From Rhabditoides inermis (lineage: Eukaryota; Nematoda; Chromadorea; Rhabditida; Rhabditidae), in the NCBI GenBank assembly GCA_963966185.1, contig CAWZYM010000331.1, forward strand, positions 917,501-981,500: a stretch of 64,000 nt of DNA, read 5' to 3'. The notes beneath the pieces are model-generated. The model was given only the letters and a program-made list of their open reading frames with translations. It ran no database searches and had not been told where the DNA came from. Both the position numbers and the translations under genes were made by a program. Shown here one piece after another: positions 51,208 to 64,000 of this stretch; position 1 is the stretch's first letter; each line of letters begins with the position of its first letter.

Positions 51208-52176
51208 CACGGCTCGATACAATGTTCGGCACAATAATAGGAGACTGGTGCAAAGATCCTACCGTAACCCAACCCTTGGCAAAGTGCCAAATCATAACAA
51301 AACGAAAAATAGCCCCCCCCCCAATCCCCTAAGTTAACAAGTAACACCGGAATTTATAACATTTATCGCAAATAATACAACAACGCAAATGAGCAGTTTG
51401 GCGTTCTTGAACTTGGACTTGATCTTGAACTTGGATTTGATCTTGAACTTGGGCTTGGTCTCGGACCTTTCATCAAGCAAGAAAGTGACCTGAAAACATA
51501 TATTAGATGAGAAGCATTGCATGAAACATACCTTTCTTTGGCGACGCAGAGAAGAGACATTGACGGCACATCTAAGATCAAATCACAATCAAAGATAAGC
51601 ACAGAGTGCTCGCATCCAAAAGCGAATCACAACCACACACAAAACACCGAATACATCAAAAAGTTTTATTACATTGAACTATTCAAAATCATATAATCAT
51701 CGAATAATGTAACAATCACAAATCACAATGCACAATACAAACCAACTCACCTACATAAGTCGTTGCTCTTGTTCTTCCGTTGATATCCAAAATCCCAGCA
51801 TGACTGAAGATCTGAAACAAGGAATTGTAGATATAAAATAAAACAAAATTATGAGGAAAACTCGCGTAGGACATGCAAGTAAGGAAAATTTCACACTTTC
51901 ATATCAATACATCACATTTGCACACTCGGAATGCAACAAAATGACATGAAACTAAGTAAAAACAACGTACAGAAATACACATTCAACAAAATAAGTCAAA
52001 AATAAGCAAAATCAAAACGAAACAAATAAAATCGTACACCTCAATGAAAATACGGAATGACGAATATTCGTCTAAAAATAATAACAGTAAAAATTTTCCC
52101 ACCGCGAAAGAAATTGTTCCCCGCACGAATACACACCGCTCCTATCGGTCGTTTCAATAGGGCGTATCGAGCCGTG
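51208..52176. mobile_element. 969-bp DNA element with 13-bp perfect TIRs and 5-bp target duplication
   Basis: The ends are CACGGCTCGATAC (51208-51220) and GTATCGAGCCGTG (52164-52176). CATTC flanks both sides (51203-51207 and 52177-52181). The uninterrupted target, CCCACCATTCACTACC, is preserved in the opposite arm of the host foldback near 53830, which proves the insertion and its direction in time. The interior contains a minus-strand spliced reading frame (51363-51811) and a 10-bp poly-C. Confidence 0.85.
51363..51811 (-). CDS. minus-strand 3-exon reading frame inside the 969-bp element
   Basis: Exons (minus) 51811-51751, 51571-51532 and 51489-51363 join in phase (GTTTCAG/GTGAGT, ATCTTAG/GTATGT, GTTTTCAG). 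They give IFSHAGILDINGRTRATTYV, DVPSMSLLCVAKER and an SR-rich tail (MKGPRPSPSSRSNPSSRSSP…). The last exon has an alternative frame with three near-identical 18-nt repeats (KFKIKS). No start exon is evident upstream, so it may be the 3' part of a captured host gene or noise. No catalytic motif is seen. Confidence 0.35.
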
Positions 52177-52253
52177 CATTCACTACCGGCACCACCTTTC
52201 ATCTCTCATAAACACGTCATTGGGATATGTATCGTTCGCCTCACTCCCATTAT

Positions 52254-52807
52254 ATATTCTATTGTATTTGTTATTATTATAAACTATTTTATTGTGAAAA
52301 TATGGATATGTTTTGTTACACTTGGGTGAGTCTTGGTGGGTGGTCCTATCAACGTGGGTGGTCCGATAAATGGTCCCGGCGAGATATTGACGGTGCGCGG
52401 GAAAATCGACGCGTCCCGTTTCGCAATGGCGAAGCGTCCCGCGCAAAGGCACTTTCATATTATTATATTTTATTATAAATGATATTTTTGTGCTTTCATG
52501 CTTAATATTATTTCTTAATAAATTCATTCTCTATCAGAAAATTTCATTCCCAACTCTCAACACCCACTTTCATGATTCACGTACCCGTCAAAATATAATA
52601 ATATGAAAGTGCCTTCGTGCGGGACGCTTCGCCATTGCGAAACGGGACGCGTCGATTTTCCCGCGCACCGTCAATATCGCGCCGGGACCATTTATCGGAC
52701 CACCCACGTTGATAGGACCACCCACCAAGACTCACCCAAGTGTAACAAAACATATCCATATTTTCACAATAAAATAGTTTATAATAATAACAAATACAAT
52801 AGAATAT
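52254..52807. mobile_element. foldback A (554 bp, arms about 215 bp)
   Basis: The left arm from ATATTCTATTGTATTTG and the right arm ending CAAATACAATAGAATAT are reverse complements. They share a GC-rich core (GGTGGTCC…GGGACGCGTCG). The spacer between arms is about 110 bp. The same short open frame appears on opposite strands as a result. It lies inside the large foldback. Confidence 0.85.
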
Positions 52808-53140
52808 TATCTTTAAAAAGGACTGGCGTAAAGTAGAGTTTGTGTTATTGTTTATTCGACGTAATGCAACAAAAGCTCATGCATTATCCTATCAGTCGAA
52901 ATAGTCAACAAACCTGCTCTTTCTGCATTGAAATGTAGGAGAGCAATTATGTTATGTTAATGTTACCTCCGTATTAACGTTGAGACATCGACTACAGACT
53001 ATATCTATATCTGGTTCAACGATTCGAGCAGGTTTGTGTACTATTTCGACTGATAGGATAATGCATGAGCTTTTGTTGCATTACGTCGAATAAACAATAA
53101 CACAAACTCTACTTTACGCCAGTCCTTTTTAAAGATAATA
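52805..53140. mobile_element. foldback B (336 bp, arms about 116 bp)
   Basis: TATTATCTTTAAAAAGG…CAAACCTGCTC at 52805-52920 is mirrored at 53026-53140. It abuts foldback A with a 3-bp overlap (TAT), suggesting insertion at or near its end. Confidence 0.85.
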
Positions 53141-53329
53141 AATGCACTTTTATTGAATTTCATGGAAATACAATTACCACAAAACACTTTTTTCAACAAA
53201 ATCAACATTTCACTCCTCTTGTTGGATCCAAAATCGTGTAAATTTTGCAAAAAAAGTGTTTAGTGAACGCTGACAGGGAAGTTTACCATTCCAATGTCAT
53301 TTCATTGTAAAACCATATAGTACAAAAAA

Positions 53330-53406
53330 TGTGCAACCACCCGGATTCGAACTCGAGCCTGCCGTATCAACGGGCGCAATCGCTAACCACAACACCACAG
53401 TGCACA
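53330..53406 (-). other. tRNA-like sequence with Pol III boxes (SINE head)
   Basis: Minus strand: the A-box-like TGGTGTTGTGGTTAGCG and the B-box-like GAGTTCGAATCC are correctly spaced. The stems do not pair as a real tRNA. It resembles the 19.3-kb SINE head in the GTGGTTAGCG word. Confidence 0.5.
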
Positions 53407-53495
53407 CGAGGCGCGCGGCAAATCGAGAGATATCAGTGCGACCCACAGGCAGTGCCGGAAAATGCACCTCGCTGACTGCCGGGAGCGAAAGTGCG

Positions 53496-53510
53496 CCCCC
53501 CCCCCCCCCC
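53496..53510 (+). repeat. poly-C run of 15
   Basis: An uninterrupted C homopolymer; its length is probably unreliable in any assembly. Confidence 0.95.
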
Positions 53511-54438
53511 TAGAAAACCATTCGTCAATTGCCGCTTAGCCCGCGCTCGGGGGGCGCGCGCGCGTATCTCGCTTCCGAGAAGAGCTAGCGATACCAAAAT
53601 CGAAATGTAACCATTTTCTAACATTCTGATAACATCTATCAGCATCACATTGTTCTCGCAAAGGTTCTAAGGGACCTTTCTCTCAATCGCTTCTTGCGGA
53701 TTCTAGCGCGCGGGTATTCTTAACACAAACCAACCACCGCTGCGCGCTGGTTGTAATATAATGGGAGTGAGGCGAACGATACATATCCCAATGACGTGTT
53801 TATGAGAGATGAAAGGTGGTGCCGGTAGTGAATGGTGGGCAACGGTAAGAGGCGAGCTATAGTAATTTAATTATAGAAATCGCGTGAACAAATAGAATAA
53901 GTATTTTCTTTTTAGATAATATCTAATAAAAGATGCTGAATAAAACAAGCATCAATTTGAAAATTATCTATGACGGCAAGTGAGAGAAGAGGGGAGTGGA
54001 TAGTCAACAATGCGTGTGGGATGGTAAGGAGAATGCGAATGTATACAAAATGAAGTAGCGAAACATTGCGAAAAAATTAGGGAATGTGGGACTATTTTAA
54101 TTATATCGAGCATATGTGGAAGAATACGCCATAGAGTGGCCGAGAGTGGCCGATGACAATAAATATGCAAAACAAATCAAAAACAGAAAACGCGAAATTG
54201 AGTGAGAATCAGTAAAACAGCCGTAACAATGGTTAGACTTTCATGAAATGTCTATTATCATAGGTTGTTAGAGGCAGAACAATCTCTTCTATCCGAACCC
54301 GTAATTTGATTTGGGATTTGCCCCCAGCGTTGACCTGCAAGTCGAATCAAACGATAGCCCGCGGCTTATCTCCCCCGCGCCTCTCTCCCTCACTCGCGGC
54401 TGACCCTTGCCGGGACACAAAAGCGTGACGCTGGCAAC

Positions 54439-54894
<456 letters not shown>

Positions 54895-54914
54895 ATTCCA
54901 AAAAGGTCGTTTGA

Positions 54915-55526
54915 GGCATGCTTGACGGCAACGCGGTGAAGCAGTTTCTGCGGAACAGGAAGGACTTCTGCGCAGAGCTCCTGAGTCTCGCATCTGATGC
55001 AGAGGCGATGAAGGACAGGGTCTCCCGCTACCGGAAGATCCTGCGGGTCCTTAACGGGATGCACCGGCTCTCCAAGAGTAAGCCGCTCGAGGCTTACGAG
55101 GTGGGGAAGGTGAAGGTGTTGGCGGAGAAGCTGCGAGGGATTCTGCATCAGCAGTTTTCCGCGGTGACTGTGAGAAGCAAGTACCATCAGCTTCTCGAGC
55201 ACTTCCACCCCTTTGCACTGGAACACGGCTCTCTCGGGCTGTACTCCGAGCAGGGGTTGGAGGGGTTCCACCACACAGCTCGCGTTTTCACCCTCGCCCA
55301 CCAGTCGGCCTCAATGAGTGGCTCTCGCGTGTTGTCCTCCCAAATCCGCGGGCTGAACACCCGTGGAGTCGTCAAGGTGCGGCTGCGGCATCTCGAGCTG
55401 GAGAGGAAGAAGAAGTCGAAGAGGAAGAGTAGGAAGAAGAAGGTGGCTCCGGAGAGCAGCAGCGACAGCGACGACAGCGACGTGAGTGAGGATTCTGTGT
55501 TGTCCGACGATAACCTCGCAGAGTGA
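54915..55526 (+). pseudogene. transposase-like gene, C-terminal part
   Basis: GGC at 54915 and ATG at 54918 open a 202-aa frame to TGA 55524-55526: GMLDGNAVKQFLRN, then KYHQLLEHFHPFALEHGSLG and YSEQGLEGFHH, a basic stretch (LERKKKSKRKSRKKK) and an acidic serine tail. LDGN near the start and KYH-LLEH…YSEQG-E-H are, from memory, the C-terminal signature of the same family as the N-terminal part. The frame is also open upstream (DSKKVV) except for one TGA at 54912-54914. The piece is therefore a continuation of the gene at 47578, separated by the foldback and the hexamer array. The basic stretch could be a nuclear signal. Confidence 0.7.
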
Positions 55527-55644
55527 GGCACGCGGCCGCAGTGATTTTGGTATTGTGAAGTGTTGTTGTGTTCGTGTTTCACTTTGTCACATGCTTATTC
55601 ATGCTTAATTTTGATTTTGATATTGGTTGTTGTTGATCGTTTTG

Positions 55645-55650
55645 AATAAA
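55645..55650 (+). promoter_or_regulatory. poly(A) signal of the transposase-like gene
   Basis: AATAAA lies about 120 nt after the stop at 55526, in an AT-rich 3' region. Confidence 0.65.
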
Positions 55651-55761
55651 AAGTTGTTATTCTCATGTAGACATAATCTTTTCACCACATTCCGGGTCGA
55701 ACCGTGTCGAACCTGGTCAAAAGTGCTAGGAAAACGCGACTTTCGTCCATTTCTTTCGTCC

Positions 55762-58700
55762 AGTGTTTCTCAGTGAAGTCACTCTCTGAAGATGATATTC
55801 ATAAGGCCAGATCGTTTCTATATCGCTGCATTCGTTTGAGAATTTATTTCAACTGCCTGACGCCACGGGATCAAAGTGTGTTGTCTGGTTTGAACATAAG
55901 CGATCGATACTATACAAGTACAGTGTTTATCAGTGAAGTCACTTTCTGAAGATGATATTTAAATGGTCAGATCGTTTCTATATCGCTGCATTCGTTTGAG
56001 AATTTATTTCAACTGCCTGACGCCACGGGATCAAAGTGTGTTGTCTGGTTTGAACATAAGCGATCGATACTATACAAGTACAGTGTTTATCAGTGAAGTC
56101 ACTTTCTGAAGATGATATTTAAATGGTCAGATCGTTTCTATATCGCTGCATTCGTTTGAGAATTTATTTTAACTGCCTGACGCCACGGGATCAAAGTGTG
56201 TTGTCTGGTTTGAACATAAGCGATCGATACTGTACAAGTACAGTGTTTCTCAGTGAAGTCACTTTCTGAAGATAATTTTCATAAGGCCAGATCGTTTCTA
56301 TATCGCTGCATTCGTTTGAGAATTTATTTTAACTGCCTGACGCCACGGGATCAAAGTGTGTTTTCTGGTTTGAACATAGGCGATCGATAATGTACAAGTA
56401 CAGTGTTTCTCAGTGAAGTCACTCTCCAAAGATGATATTCATAACGCCAGACCGTTTCTATATCGCTGCAATCGTTTGAGAATTTATTTTAACTGCCTGA
56501 CGCCACAGGATCAAAGTGTGTTGTCTGGTTTGAACATAAGCGATCGATACTATACAAGTACAGTGTTTCTCAGTGAAGTCACTCTCTGAAGATGATATTC
56601 ATAAGGCCAGATTGTTTCTATATCGCTGCATTCGTTTGAGAATTTATTTTAACTGCCTGACGCCACGGGATCAAAGTGTGTTGTCTGGTTTGAACATAAG
56701 CGATCGATACTATACAAGTACAGTGTTTCTCAGTGAAGTCACTCTCTGAAGATGATATTCAAATGGTCAGATCGTTTCTATATAGCTGCATTCGTTTGAG
56801 AATTTATTTTAACTGCCTGACGCCACGGGATCAAAGTGTGTTGTCTGGTTTGAACATAAGCGATCGATACTGTACAAGTACAGTGTTTCTCAGTGAAGTC
56901 ACTTTCTGAAGATGATATTCATGAGGCCAGATCGTTTCTATATCGCTGCATTCGTTTGAGAATTTATTTTAACTGCCTGACGCCACGGGATCAAAGTGTG
57001 TTTTCTGGTTTGAACATAAGCGATCGATAATGTACAAGTACAGTGTTTCTCAGTGAAGTCACTCTCTGAAGATGATATTCATAAGGCCAGATCGTTTCTA
57101 TATCGCTGCATTCGTTTGAGAATTTATTTTAACTGCCTGACGCCACGGGATCAAAGTGTGTTGTCTGGTTTGAACATAAGCGATCGATACTATACAAGTA
57201 CAGTGTTTATCAGTGAAGTCACTTTCTGAAGATGATATTTAAATGGTCAGATCGTTTCTATATCGCTGCATTCGTTTGAGAATTTATTTTAACTGCCTGA
57301 CGCCACGGGATCAAAGTGTGTTTTCTGGTTTGAACATAGGCGATCGATAATGTACAAGTACAGTGTTTCTTAGTGAAGTCACTGTCTGAAGATGATATTC
57401 ATAAGGCCAGATCGTTTCTATATCGCTGCATTCGTTTGAGAATTCATTTTAACTGCCTGACGCCACGGGATCAAAGTGTATTTTCTGGTTTGAACATAAG
57501 CGATCGATACTGTACAAGTACAGTGTTTCTCAGTGAAGTCACTTTCTGAAGATGATATTCATGAGGCCAGATCGTTTCTATATAGCTGCATTCGTTTGAG
57601 AATTTATTTTAACTGCCTGACGCCACGGGATCAAAGTGTGTTGTCTGGTTTGAACATAAGCGATCGATACTGTACAAGTACAGTGTTTCTCAGTGAAGTC
57701 ACTTTCTGAAGATGATATTCATGAGGCCAGATCGTTTCTATATAGCTGCATTCGTTTGAGAATTTATTTTAACTGCCTGACGCCACGGGATCAAAGTGTG
57801 TTTTCTGGTTTGAACATAGGCGATCGATAATGTACAAGTACAGTGTTTCTCAGTGAAGTCACTCTCTGAAGATGATATTTGAAGGGTCAGGTCGTTTCTA
57901 TATCGCTGCATTCGTTTGAGAATTTATTTTAACTGCCTGACGCCACGGGATCAAAGTGTATTTTCTGGTTTGAACATAAGCGATCGATACTATACAAGTA
58001 CAGTGTTTATCAGTGAAGTCACTTTCTGAAGATGATATTTAAATGGTCAGATCGTTTCTATATCGCTGCATTCGTTTGAGAATTTATTTTAACTGCCTGA
58101 CGCCACGGGATCAAAGTGTGTTTTCTGGTTTGAACATAGGCGATCGATAATGTACAAGTACAGTGTTTCTCAGTGAAGTCACTCTCCAAAGATGATATTC
58201 ATAACGCCAGACCGTTTCTATATCGCTGCAATCGTTTGAGAATTTATTTTAACTGCCTGACGCCACAGGATCAAAGTGTGTTGTCTGGTTTGAACATAAG
58301 CGATCGATACTATACAAGTACAGTGTTTCTCAGTGAAGTCACTCTCTGAAGATGATATTCATAAGGCCAGATTGTTTCTATATCGCTGCATTCGTTTGAG
58401 AATTTATTTTAACTGCCTGACGCCACGGGATCAAAGTGTGTTGTCTGGTTTGAACATAAGCGATCGATACTATACAAGTACAGTGTTTCTCAGTGAAGTC
58501 ACTCTCTGAAGATGATATTCAAATGGTCAGATCGTTTCTATATAGCTGCATTCGTTTGAGAATTTATTTTAACTGCCTGACGCCACGGGATCAAAGTGTG
58601 TTGTCTGGTTTGAACATAAGCGATCGATACTGTACAAGTACAGTGTTTCTCAGTGAAGTCACTTTCTGAAGATGATATTCATGAGGCCAGATCGTTTCTA

Positions 58701-61700
58701 TATCGCTGCATTCGTTTGAGAATTTATTTTAACTGCCTGACGCCACGGGATCAAAGTGTGTTTTCTGGTTTGAACATAAGCGATCGATAATGTACAAGTA
58801 CAGTGTTTCTCAGTGAAGTCACTCTCTGAAGATGATATTCATAAGGCCAGATCGTTTCTATATCGCTGCATTCGTTTGAGAATTTATTTTAACTGCCTGA
58901 CGCCACGGGATCAAAGTGTGTTGTCTGGTTTGAACATAAGCGATCGATACTATACAAGTACAGTGTTTATCAGTGAAGTCACTTTCTGAAGATGATATTT
59001 AAATGGTCAGATCGTTTCTATATCGCTGCATTCGTTTGAGAATTTATTTTAACTGCCTGACGCCACGGGATCAAAGTGTGTTTTCTGGTTTGAACATAGG
59101 CGATCGATAATGTACAAGTACAGTGTTTCTTAGTGAAGTCACTGTCTGAAGATGATATTCATAAGGCCAGATCGTTTCTATATCGCTGCATTCGTTTGAG
59201 AATTCATTTTAACTGCCTGACGCCACGGGATCAAAGTGTATTTTCTGGTTTGAACATAAGCGATCGATACTGTACAAGTACAGTGTTTCTCAGTGAAGTC
59301 ACTTTCTGAAGATGATATTCATGAGGCCAGATCGTTTCTATATAGCTGCATTCGTTTGAGAATTTATTTTAACTGCCTGACGCCACGGGATCAAAGTGTG
59401 TTGTCTGGTTTGAACATAAGCGATCGATACTGTACAAGTACAGTGTTTCTCAGTGAAGTCACTTTCTGAAGATGATATTCATGAGGCCAGATCGTTTCTA
59501 TATAGCTGCATTCGTTTGAGAATTTATTTTAACTGCCTGACGCCACGGGATCAAAGTGTGTTTTCTGGTTTGAACATAGGCGATCGATAATGTACAAGTA
59601 CAGTGTTTCTCAGTGAAGTCACTCTCTGAAGATGATATTTGAAGGGTCAGGTCGTTTCTATATCGCTGCATTCGTTTGAGAATTTATTTTAACTGCCTGA
59701 CGCCACGGGATCAAAGTGTATTTTCTGGTTTGAACACAAGCGATCGATACTATACAAGTACAGTGTTTCTCAGTGAAGTCACTCTCTGAAGATGATATTC
59801 ATAAGGCCAGATCGTTTCTATATCGCTGCATTCGTTTGAGAATTTATTTTAACTGCCTGACGCCACGGGATCAAAGTGTGTTGTCTGGTTTGAACATAAG
59901 CGATCGAAACTGTACAAGTACAGTGTTTCTCAGTGAAGTCACTCTCTGAAGATGGTATTTAAATCGTCAGATCGTTTCTATATCGCTGCATTCGTTTGAG
60001 AATTTATTTTAACTGCCTGACGCCACAGGATCAAAGTGTGTTTTCTGGTTTGAACATAAGCGATCGATACTGTACAAGTACAGTGTTTCTCAGTGAAGTC
60101 ACTCTCTGAAGATGATACTTAAATGGTCAGATCGTTTCTATATCACTGCATTCGTTTGAGAATTTATTTTAACTGCCTGACGCCACGGGATCAAAGTGTG
60201 TTTTCTGGTTTGAACATAAGCGATCGATACTGTACAAGTACAGTGTTTCTTAGTGAAGTCACTCTCTGAAGACGATATTCATAAGGCCAGATCGTTTCTA
60301 TATCGCTGCATTAGTTTGAGAAGTTATTTTAACTGCCTGACGCCACGGGATCAAAGTGTGTTGTCTGGTTTGAACATAAGCGATTGATACTATACAAGTA
60401 CAGTGTTTCTCAGTGAAGTCACTCTCTGAAGATGGTATTTAAATGGTCAGATCGTTTCTATATCGCTGCATTCGTTTGAGAATTTATTTTAACTGCCTGA
60501 CGCCACAGGATCAAAGTGTGTTTTCTGGTTTGAACATAAGCGATCGATACTGTACAAGTACAGTGTTTCTCAGTGAAGTCACTCTCTGAAGATGATATTT
60601 AAATGGTCAGATCGTTTCTATATCGCTGCATTCGTTTGAGAATGTATTTTAACTGCCTGACGCCACGGGATCAAAGTGTGTTGTCTGGTTTGAACATAAG
60701 CGATCGATACTGTACAAGTACAGTGTTTCTCAGTGAAGTCACTCTCTGAAGATTATATTTAAATGGTCAGATCGTTTCTATATCGCTGCATTCGTTTGAG
60801 AATTTATTTTAACTGCCTGACGCCACGGGATCAAAGTGTGCTGTCTGGTTTGAACATAAGCGATCGATACTATACAAGTACAGTGTTTTTCAGTGAAGTC
60901 ACTCTCTGAAGATGATATTTAAATGGTCGAATCGTTTCTATATCGCTGCATTCGTTTGAGAATTTATTTTAACTGCCTGACGCCACGGGATCAAAGTGTG
61001 TTTTCTGGTTTGAACATAAGCGATCGATACTGTACAAGTACAGTGTTTCTCAGTGAAGTCACTCTCTGAAGATGATATTCAAATGGTCAGATCGTTTCTA
61101 TATCGCTGCATTCGTTTGAGAATTTATTTTGACTGCCTGACGCCACGGGATCAAAGTGTGTTGTCTGGTTTGAACATAAGCGATCGATACTGTACAAGTA
61201 CAGTGTTTCTCAGTGAAGTCACTTTCTGAAGATGATATTAAAATGGTTAGATCGTTTCTATATCGCTGCATTCGTTTGAGAATTTATTTTAACTGCCTGA
61301 CGCCACGGGATCAAAGTGTGTTTTCTGGTTTGAACACAAGCGATCGATACTATACAAGTACAGTGTTTCTCAGTGAAGTCACTCTCTGAAGATGATATTC
61401 ATAAGGCCAGATCGTTTCTATATCGCTGCATTCGTTTGAGAATTTATTTTAACTGCCTGACGCCACGGGATCAAAGTGTGTTGTCTGGTTTGAACATAAG
61501 CGATCGATACTGTACAAGTACAGTGTTTCTCAGTGAAGTCACTTTCTGAAGATAATTTTCATAAGGCCAGATCGTTTCTATATCGCTGCATTCGTTTGAG
61601 AATTTATTTTAACTGCCTGACGCCACGGGATCAAAGTGTGTTTTCTGGTTTGAACATAGGCGATCGATAATGTACAAGTACAGTGTTTCTCAGTGAAGTC

Positions 61701-64000
61701 ACTCTCCAAAGATGATATTCATAACGCCAGACCGTTTCTATATCGCTGCAATCGTTTGAGAATTTATTTTAACTGCCTGACGCCACAGGATCAAAGTGTG
61801 TTGTCTGGTTTGAACATAAGCGATCGATACTATACAAGTACAGTGTTTCTCAGTGAAGTCACTCTCTGAAGATGATATTCATAAGGCCAGATTGTTTCTA
61901 TATCGCTGCATTCGTTTGAGAATTTATTTTAACTGCCTGACGCCACGGGATCAAAGTGTGTTGTCTGGTTTGAACATAAGCGATCGATACTATACAAGTA
62001 CAGTGTTTCTCAGTGAAGTCACTCTCTGAAGATGATATTCAAATGGTCAGATCGTTTCTATATCGCTGCATTCGTTTGAGAATTTATTTTAACTGCCTGA
62101 CGCCACGGGATCAAAGTGTGTTTTCTGGTTTGAACATAAGCGATCGATAATGTACAAGTACAGTGTTTCTCAGTGAAGTCACTCTCTGAAGATGATATTC
62201 ATAAGGCCAGATCGTTTCTATATCGCTGCATTCGTTTGAGAATTTATTTTAACTGCCTGACGCCACGGGATCAAAGTGTGTTGTCTGGTTTGAACATAAG
62301 CGATCGATACTATACAAGTACAGTGTTTATCAGTGAAGTCACTTTCTGAAGATGATATTTAAATGGTCAGATCGTTTCTATATCGCTGCATTCGTTTGAG
62401 AATTTATTTTAACTGCCTGACGCCACGGGATCAAAGTGTGTTTTCTGGTTTGAACATAGGCGATCGATAATGTACAAGTACAGTGTTTCTCAGTGAAGTC
62501 ACTGTCTGAAGATGATATTCATAAGGCCAGATCGTTTCTATATCGCTGCATTCGTTTGAGAATTCATTTTAACTGCCTGACGCCACGGGATCAAAGTGTA
62601 TTTTCTGGTTTGAACATAAGCGATCGATACTGTACAAGTACAGTGTTTCTCAGTGAAGTCACTTTCTGAAGATGATATTCATGAGGCCAGATCGTTTCTA
62701 TATAGCTGCATTCGTTTGAGAATTTATTTTAACTGCCTGACGCCACGGGATCAAAGTGTGTTGTCTGGTTTGAACATAAGCGATCGATACTGTACAAGTA
62801 CAGTGTTTCTCAGTGAAGTCACTTTCTGAAGATGATATTCATGAGGCCAGATCGTTTCTATATAGCTGCATTCGTTTGAGAATTTATTTTAACTGCCTGA
62901 CGCCACGGGATCAAAGTGTGTTTTCTGGTTTGAACATAGGCGATCGATAATGTACAAGTACAGTGTTTCTCAGTGAAGTCACTCTCTGAAGATGATATTC
63001 GAAGGGTCAGGTCGTTTCTATATCGCTGCATTCGTTTGAGAATTTATTTTAACTGCCTGACGCCACGGGATCAAAGTGTATTTTCTGGTTTGAACACAAG
63101 CGATCGATACTATACAAGTACAGTGTTTCTCAGTGAAGTCACTCTCTGAAGATGATATTCATAAGGCCAGATCGTTTCTATATCGCTGCATTCGTTTGAG
63201 AATTTATTTTAACTGCCTGACGCCACGGGATCAAAGTGTGTTGTCTGGTTTGAACATAAGCGATCGAAACTGTACAAGTACAGTGTTTCTCAGTGAAGTC
63301 ACTCTCTGAAGATGGTATTTAAATGGTCAGATCGTTTCTATATCGCTGCATTCGTTTGAGAATTTATTTTAACTGCCTGACGCCACAGGATCAAAGTGTG
63401 TTTTCTGGTTTGAACATAAGCGATCGATACTGTACAAGTACAGTGTTTCTCAGTGAAGTCACTCTCTGAAGATGATACTTAAATGGTCAGATCGTTTCTA
63501 TATCACTGCATTCGTTTGAGAATTTATTTTAACTGCCTGACGCCACGGGATCAAAGTGTGTTTTCTGGTTTGAACATAAGCGATCGATACTGTACAAGTA
63601 CAGTGTTTCTTAGTGAAGTCACTCTCTGAAGACGATATTCATAAGGCCAGATCGTTTCTATATCGCTGCATTAGTTTGAGAATTTATTTTAACTGCCTGA
63701 CGCCACGGGATCAAAGTGTGTTGTCTGGTTTGAACATAAGCGATTGATACTATACAAGTACAGTGTTTCTCAGTGAAGTCACTCTCTGAAGATGGTATTT
63801 AAATGGTCAGATCGTTTCTATATCGCTGCATTCGTTTGAGAATTTATTTTAACTGCCTGACGCCACAGGATCAAAGTGTGTTTTCTGGTTTGAACATAAG
63901 CGATCGATACTGTACAAGTACAGTGTTTCTCAGTGAAGTCACTCTCTGAAGATGATATTTAAATGGTCAGATCGTTTCTATATCGCTGCATTCGTTTGAG
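55762..64000 (+). repeat. 160-bp satellite array 2 (about 51 monomers, runs off the window)
   Basis: Same monomer and same orientation as array 1, starting at CAGTGTTTCTCAGTG. Monomer variants recur in long blocks. GAAGGGTCAGGTCG occurs at 57881, 59641 and 63001 (1,760 = 11 units and 3,360 = 21 units). TATCACTGCA occurs at 60141 and 63501 (3,360). The CATAACGCC type occurs at about 56439, 58199 and 61719. These are signs of recent segmental amplification. Confidence 0.97.

Larger units (their letters stand above)
50600..54438. mobile_element. 3.84-kb foldback element with inverted arms of about 680 bp
   Basis: Left arm 50600-51207 plus 52182-52257 (split by a later insertion); right arm 53759-54438. 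The termini are GTTGCCAGCG… and …CGCTGGCAAC. The arms differ at only a handful of positions in the parts I compared. It interrupts the transposase-like gene between the exon ending VIWA and the C-terminal exon. No clear target duplication is seen: the right end abuts a hexamer array. No transposase is encoded, so it is non-autonomous. A mirrored pair of small ORFs in the arms is just the inverted repeat. Confidence 0.85.

Noticed and set aside
50867..54170. Two identical 68-aa ORFs on opposite strands
   Set aside because: They are the same non-coding arm of the large foldback read twice.

Overview
This is eukaryotic, animal-type DNA. It has many short exons (about 55-155 bp) with GT/AG introns, AATAAA poly(A) signals, many (CT)n/(GA)n tracts, tRNA-derived SINE-like copies and large satellite arrays. 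The dense small exons, the single-PTP-domain receptor phosphatase and the small secreted Cys-rich gene fit a nematode, and a diplogastrid (Pristionchus-like) worm is my best guess. That is an inference only; no species-diagnostic marker is visible.

Layout. 1-930: a small 3- or 4-exon gene for a secreted peptide with 12 cysteines in the mature part. 930-6100: no convincing gene; CT/GA tracts and a diverged duplicated non-coding block. 6122-32736: one large plus-strand gene of about 44 exons for a receptor protein tyrosine phosphatase (signal peptide, about 870 residues of fibronectin-III-like ectodomain, TM helix, juxtamembrane, one PTP domain with [10 protein letters not shown] and [11 protein letters not shown]), most like the R3/DEP-1/PTPRJ class. 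Most exon phases chain cleanly, but three places carry apparent 1-nt indels and one PTP exon is tandemly duplicated. Its introns hold the repeats, including an inverted pair of tRNA-derived SINEs at 19.15-19.94 kb.

33.25-42.80 kb and 55.76-64.00 kb (continuing past the window) are two same-orientation arrays of one 160-bp satellite with higher-order periodicities. Between them lies a roughly 13-kb island of unusual elements: eight tandem 203-bp units each containing a 78-nt exon with conserved splice sites; a small 3-exon gene; ACTAG-palindrome clusters flanking a possible minus-strand spliced gene; and a multi-exon transposase-like gene (47.58-55.53 kb) split by a 3.84-kb foldback element. 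That foldback itself contains a 969-bp TIR element with a 5-bp target duplication, two smaller foldbacks and a SINE-like copy.

The receptor phosphatase is the only conserved cellular gene recognised with high confidence. The island reads as a layered record of mobile-element insertions inside satellite DNA.
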